Positions 5,872-6,186 of a stretch of DNA of 6,186 nucleotides are shown piece after piece; positions within the stretch are counted from its first letter, which is position 1; each line of letters begins with the position of its first letter. The stretch is from positions 1-6,186 of the forward strand of contig JANXRU010000056.1 of assembly GCA_025356715.1 (NCBI GenBank). Direction: 5' to 3'. The stretch is from Bacteroidota bacterium. Lineage in GTDB: Bacteria > Bacteroidota > Bacteroidia > B-17B0 > B-17BO. Under the pieces are notes generated by a model, which made no database searches, was not told where the DNA came from, and saw nothing but the letters and a program-made list of their open reading frames with translations. A program made the translations under genes and the position numbers.

Positions 5872-6186
5872 ATGAAATATCTTTTTTTTTATATTTTTTC
5901 AATTTGCGGTTTTTGTTACGCACAAACTAAAACAGATTTAATAAAAATTGTAGCTGATGACAGAGCTGAAGGGGATTGTTTTGGCTGGTCAACCAGTATT
6001 TTTGGAGATTATTGCATCGTTGGTACTTGTCAAAAAAAAGCAAAAAAACTAACTGGTCATCGCTTATTACCTGAAGGAGGTGGAGCATATATTTTTGCAA
6101 AACAACCAAAAGGCAATTGGCTACAAACCCAATTATTATTACCTGATAAACCTAAAGAAAATGATTTTTACGGTGGATGCGTTACT
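5872..6186 (+). CDS. Secreted FG-GAP-type repeat protein, 3'-truncated by the window end
   Basis: This frame starts at ATG 5872 and stays open for 105 codons to the last base of the window. It opens with a signal peptide (MKYLFFYIFSICGFCYA, likely cleavage before Gln18). Residues about 29-95 form one FG-GAP/integrin-alpha-like blade: DDRAEGDCFGWSTSIFGDY, then CIVGT, GGGAYIFAKQP and GNWLQTQLL. A second blade begins with NDFYGG (97-102), spaced as in tandem arrays of this family. Such proteins are beta-propeller-like surface or secreted proteins, in Bacteroidota often exported by the type IX system through a C-terminal domain. That end lies outside the window, so this cannot be confirmed. Oddities are Cys at 36, 48, 53 and 103, and homopolymer tracts T9 (5882-5890), A8 (6032-6039) and A7 (6042-6048). 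The binding partner is unknown. There is no Shine-Dalgarno; the start is set by the signal peptide. Confidence 0.85.
   Translation, partial: MKYLFFYIFSICGFCYAQTKTDLIKIVADDRAEGDCFGWSTSIFGDYCIVGTCQKKAKKLTGHRLLPEGGGAYIFAKQPKGNWLQTQLLLPDKPKENDFYGGCVT

Noticed and set aside
5927..6109. Minus-strand 60-codon open frame opposite the FG-GAP gene
   Set aside because: The plus strand here encodes a recognisable signal peptide and FG-GAP blade; the minus frame is a shadow.

Overview
The window looks like an ordinary chromosomal stretch of a low-GC member of the Bacteroidota, most likely a Flavobacteriia-type organism. The evidence is the overall AT richness, the absence of Shine-Dalgarno sequences before the genes, secreted proteins whose signal peptides end just before Gln, a TAnnTTTG-like -7 element, an FG-GAP-type repeat protein with a Bacteroidota-style sequence, and a CBS-ACT protein next to an NAD kinase. 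No tRNA, rRNA, insertion sequence, phage gene or CRISPR array was seen.

Layout from left to right: (1) the 3' two-thirds of lolD, the ATPase of the lipoprotein exporter (+). (2) A 111-bp spacer whose first part has no G on the + strand. (3) A membrane-anchored endonuclease/exonuclease/phosphatase (EEP) family protein (+). (4) A monofunctional proline dehydrogenase (-), whose stop codon overlaps that of the EEP gene in a shared TTAA. (5) A 50-bp spacer packed with two inverted repeats. (6) A secreted thioredoxin-fold protein with a CTYC motif (-), visibly poorer in GC than its neighbours. (7) A divergent intergenic region carrying a 45-bp imperfect palindrome. (8) A CBS-ACT protein and, 11 bp downstream, NAD kinase (+), probably one operon. 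(9) A spacer with a perfect 7-bp inverted repeat. (10) The first 105 codons of a secreted FG-GAP-type repeat protein (+), cut by the window end.

The genes do not form one obvious pathway. LolD serves outer-membrane biogenesis, proline dehydrogenase starts proline catabolism, and NAD kinase supplies NADP. The CBS-ACT partner is a plausible ligand-sensing regulator, but its target is not shown by the sequence. I found no clear new multi-gene system. The parts most worth a second look are non-coding: the divergent-promoter palindrome, the double inverted repeat ahead of proline dehydrogenase, and the homopolymer tracts in the FG-GAP gene. The GC-poor thioredoxin-like protein, whose long N-terminal region I cannot assign, is the most accessory-looking gene.
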